Source: Sulfurovum sp. (GTDB lineage Bacteria; Campylobacterota; Campylobacteria; Campylobacterales; Sulfurovaceae). From it: DNA of 64,000 nucleotides. A program made the position numbers and the translations under genes. Positions 63,647-64,000 of the stretch are shown here, in pieces. The stretch's first letter is position 1. Each line of letters opens with the position of its first letter. The notes beneath the pieces were generated by a model that ran no database searches, was not told the DNA's origin, and saw nothing but the letters and a program-made list of their open reading frames with translations. Where the stretch lies: positions 86,786 to 150,785 of the forward strand of contig JALWLD010000121.1 of assembly GCA_027081115.1 (NCBI GenBank). Reading direction: 5' to 3'.

Positions 63647-64000
63647 ATGCAAAATCTTAAAAAAGCGATGATTAAGTATACAGTAATGGCCATGATGATG
63701 GTCTCAGGAAGCAATGCTGAAGGAGTGACTTTCCAAGATATTGGAAAAGCACTGCCACTCCTTCCGGAAACAACGATCTATACAGCCAAAAAAATTATTA
63801 CGATGGATCCTTCAAAGCCCGAAGTAGAAGCAGTTGCTGTGTTAGGAACAAAAGTACTTGCAGTAGGTTCTTTAAAAGAGCTGGAAGCTTCTGCAAAGGG
63901 ACAACCTTACAAGATAGATACAACGTTTAAAGACAAGACCGTTACACCAGGGTTCATTGCACAACATGTACACCCCTTTCTTGGTGCACTGTCAATGGAG
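63647..64000 (+). CDS. Exported amidohydrolase (YtcJ-like), 3' truncated by window
   Basis: The visible 118 residues start with a signal peptide (to about residue 25), then IYTAKKIITMDPSKPEVEAVAVLG, then the first metal-binding His of the amidohydrolase fold (TPGFIAQHVHPFLG). This is the beginning of an amidohydrolase-3 (YtcJ-like) protein. The rest is beyond the window. AGAGGA precedes the ATG. Confidence 0.82.
   Translation, partial: MQNLKKAMIKYTVMAMMMVSGSNAEGVTFQDIGKALPLLPETTIYTAKKIITMDPSKPEVEAVAVLGTKVLAVGSLKELEASAKGQPYKIDTTFKDKTVTPGFIAQHVHPFLGALSME

Overview
The window reads as a chromosomal segment of a low-GC, respiratory member of the Campylobacterota (Epsilonproteobacteria), most like the Sulfurovum/Sulfurimonas group. 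The clues are the nap gene order A-G-H-B-F-L-D with a WD40-like NapL, the alaS-maf-PBP1A neighbourhood, a prfB without the usual frameshift, many class I cytochromes c and the general base and codon use. The species assignment is inference. I see no tRNA, rRNA, insertion sequence or CRISPR array.

Layout. (1) 1-5050: an AT-rich, tightly packed four-gene operon of defence-island character: the C-terminal part of an SNF2-type helicase, a zinc-finger protein with an internal duplication, a PD-(D/E)XK nuclease-like protein and a poly-gamma-glutamate-hydrolase-like metallopeptidase. (2) 5125-8522: an anaerobic class III ribonucleotide reductase operon in which the glycyl radical domain is encoded by its own small gene, separated from the catalytic subunit by an LpdD-like gene and followed by the activase gene nrdG. 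(3) 8554-13510: two paralogous short-chain dehydrogenases, an AraC-type regulator, a monohaem cytochrome c, a dihaem cytochrome c peroxidase and a PAP2 phosphatase. (4) 13566-24638: a denitrification block with a gNOR-like nitric oxide reductase, haem d1 synthesis genes (nirJ, nirE, a fused nirDL, precorrin-2 dehydrogenase), a Crp/Fnr regulator, and a small accessory operon (DUF2249-like, haem-copper-oxidase/NnrS-like, DUF59). (5) 24782-33336: the periplasmic nitrate reductase operon with additional small genes. (6) 33414-40568: aldehyde dehydrogenase, small membrane proteins, DUF523, a Deg-type protease, and a nitrite/formate channel next to a PP2C phosphatase-kinase fusion. (7) 40631-63575: mostly housekeeping genes (bcp, rpsB-tsf, a LolD-like ATPase, prfB, panC, ftsI-ftsW-murG, alaS, maf, a BioF-like enzyme, PBP1A, an antiporter, glnA, a PHP phosphatase). 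The right edge cuts an exported amidohydrolase.

How it fits together. A series of TTGAT-N4-ATCAA-type palindromes precedes nrdD, the first dehydrogenase, the cytochrome c genes, the NO reductase, both divergent haem d1 genes, the DUF2249 operon and, with one mismatch, nap. Most sit about 41.5 bp upstream of a start point predicted from a good -10 box, the geometry of class II activation by an FNR/DNR-type regulator. The Crp/Fnr protein encoded at 20144-20845 has the ExxSR recognition residues for TTGA half-sites and is the obvious candidate. A second motif (arms A[AT]TARGA and TCCTA[AT]T around an A-rich 9-bp centre) recurs near the cytochrome gene, the regulator gene and nap. Nitrate would be reduced by Nap, nitrite by a cd1-type enzyme whose structural gene is not in the window, and NO by the gNOR-like enzyme, while the anaerobic reductase supplies deoxynucleotides.
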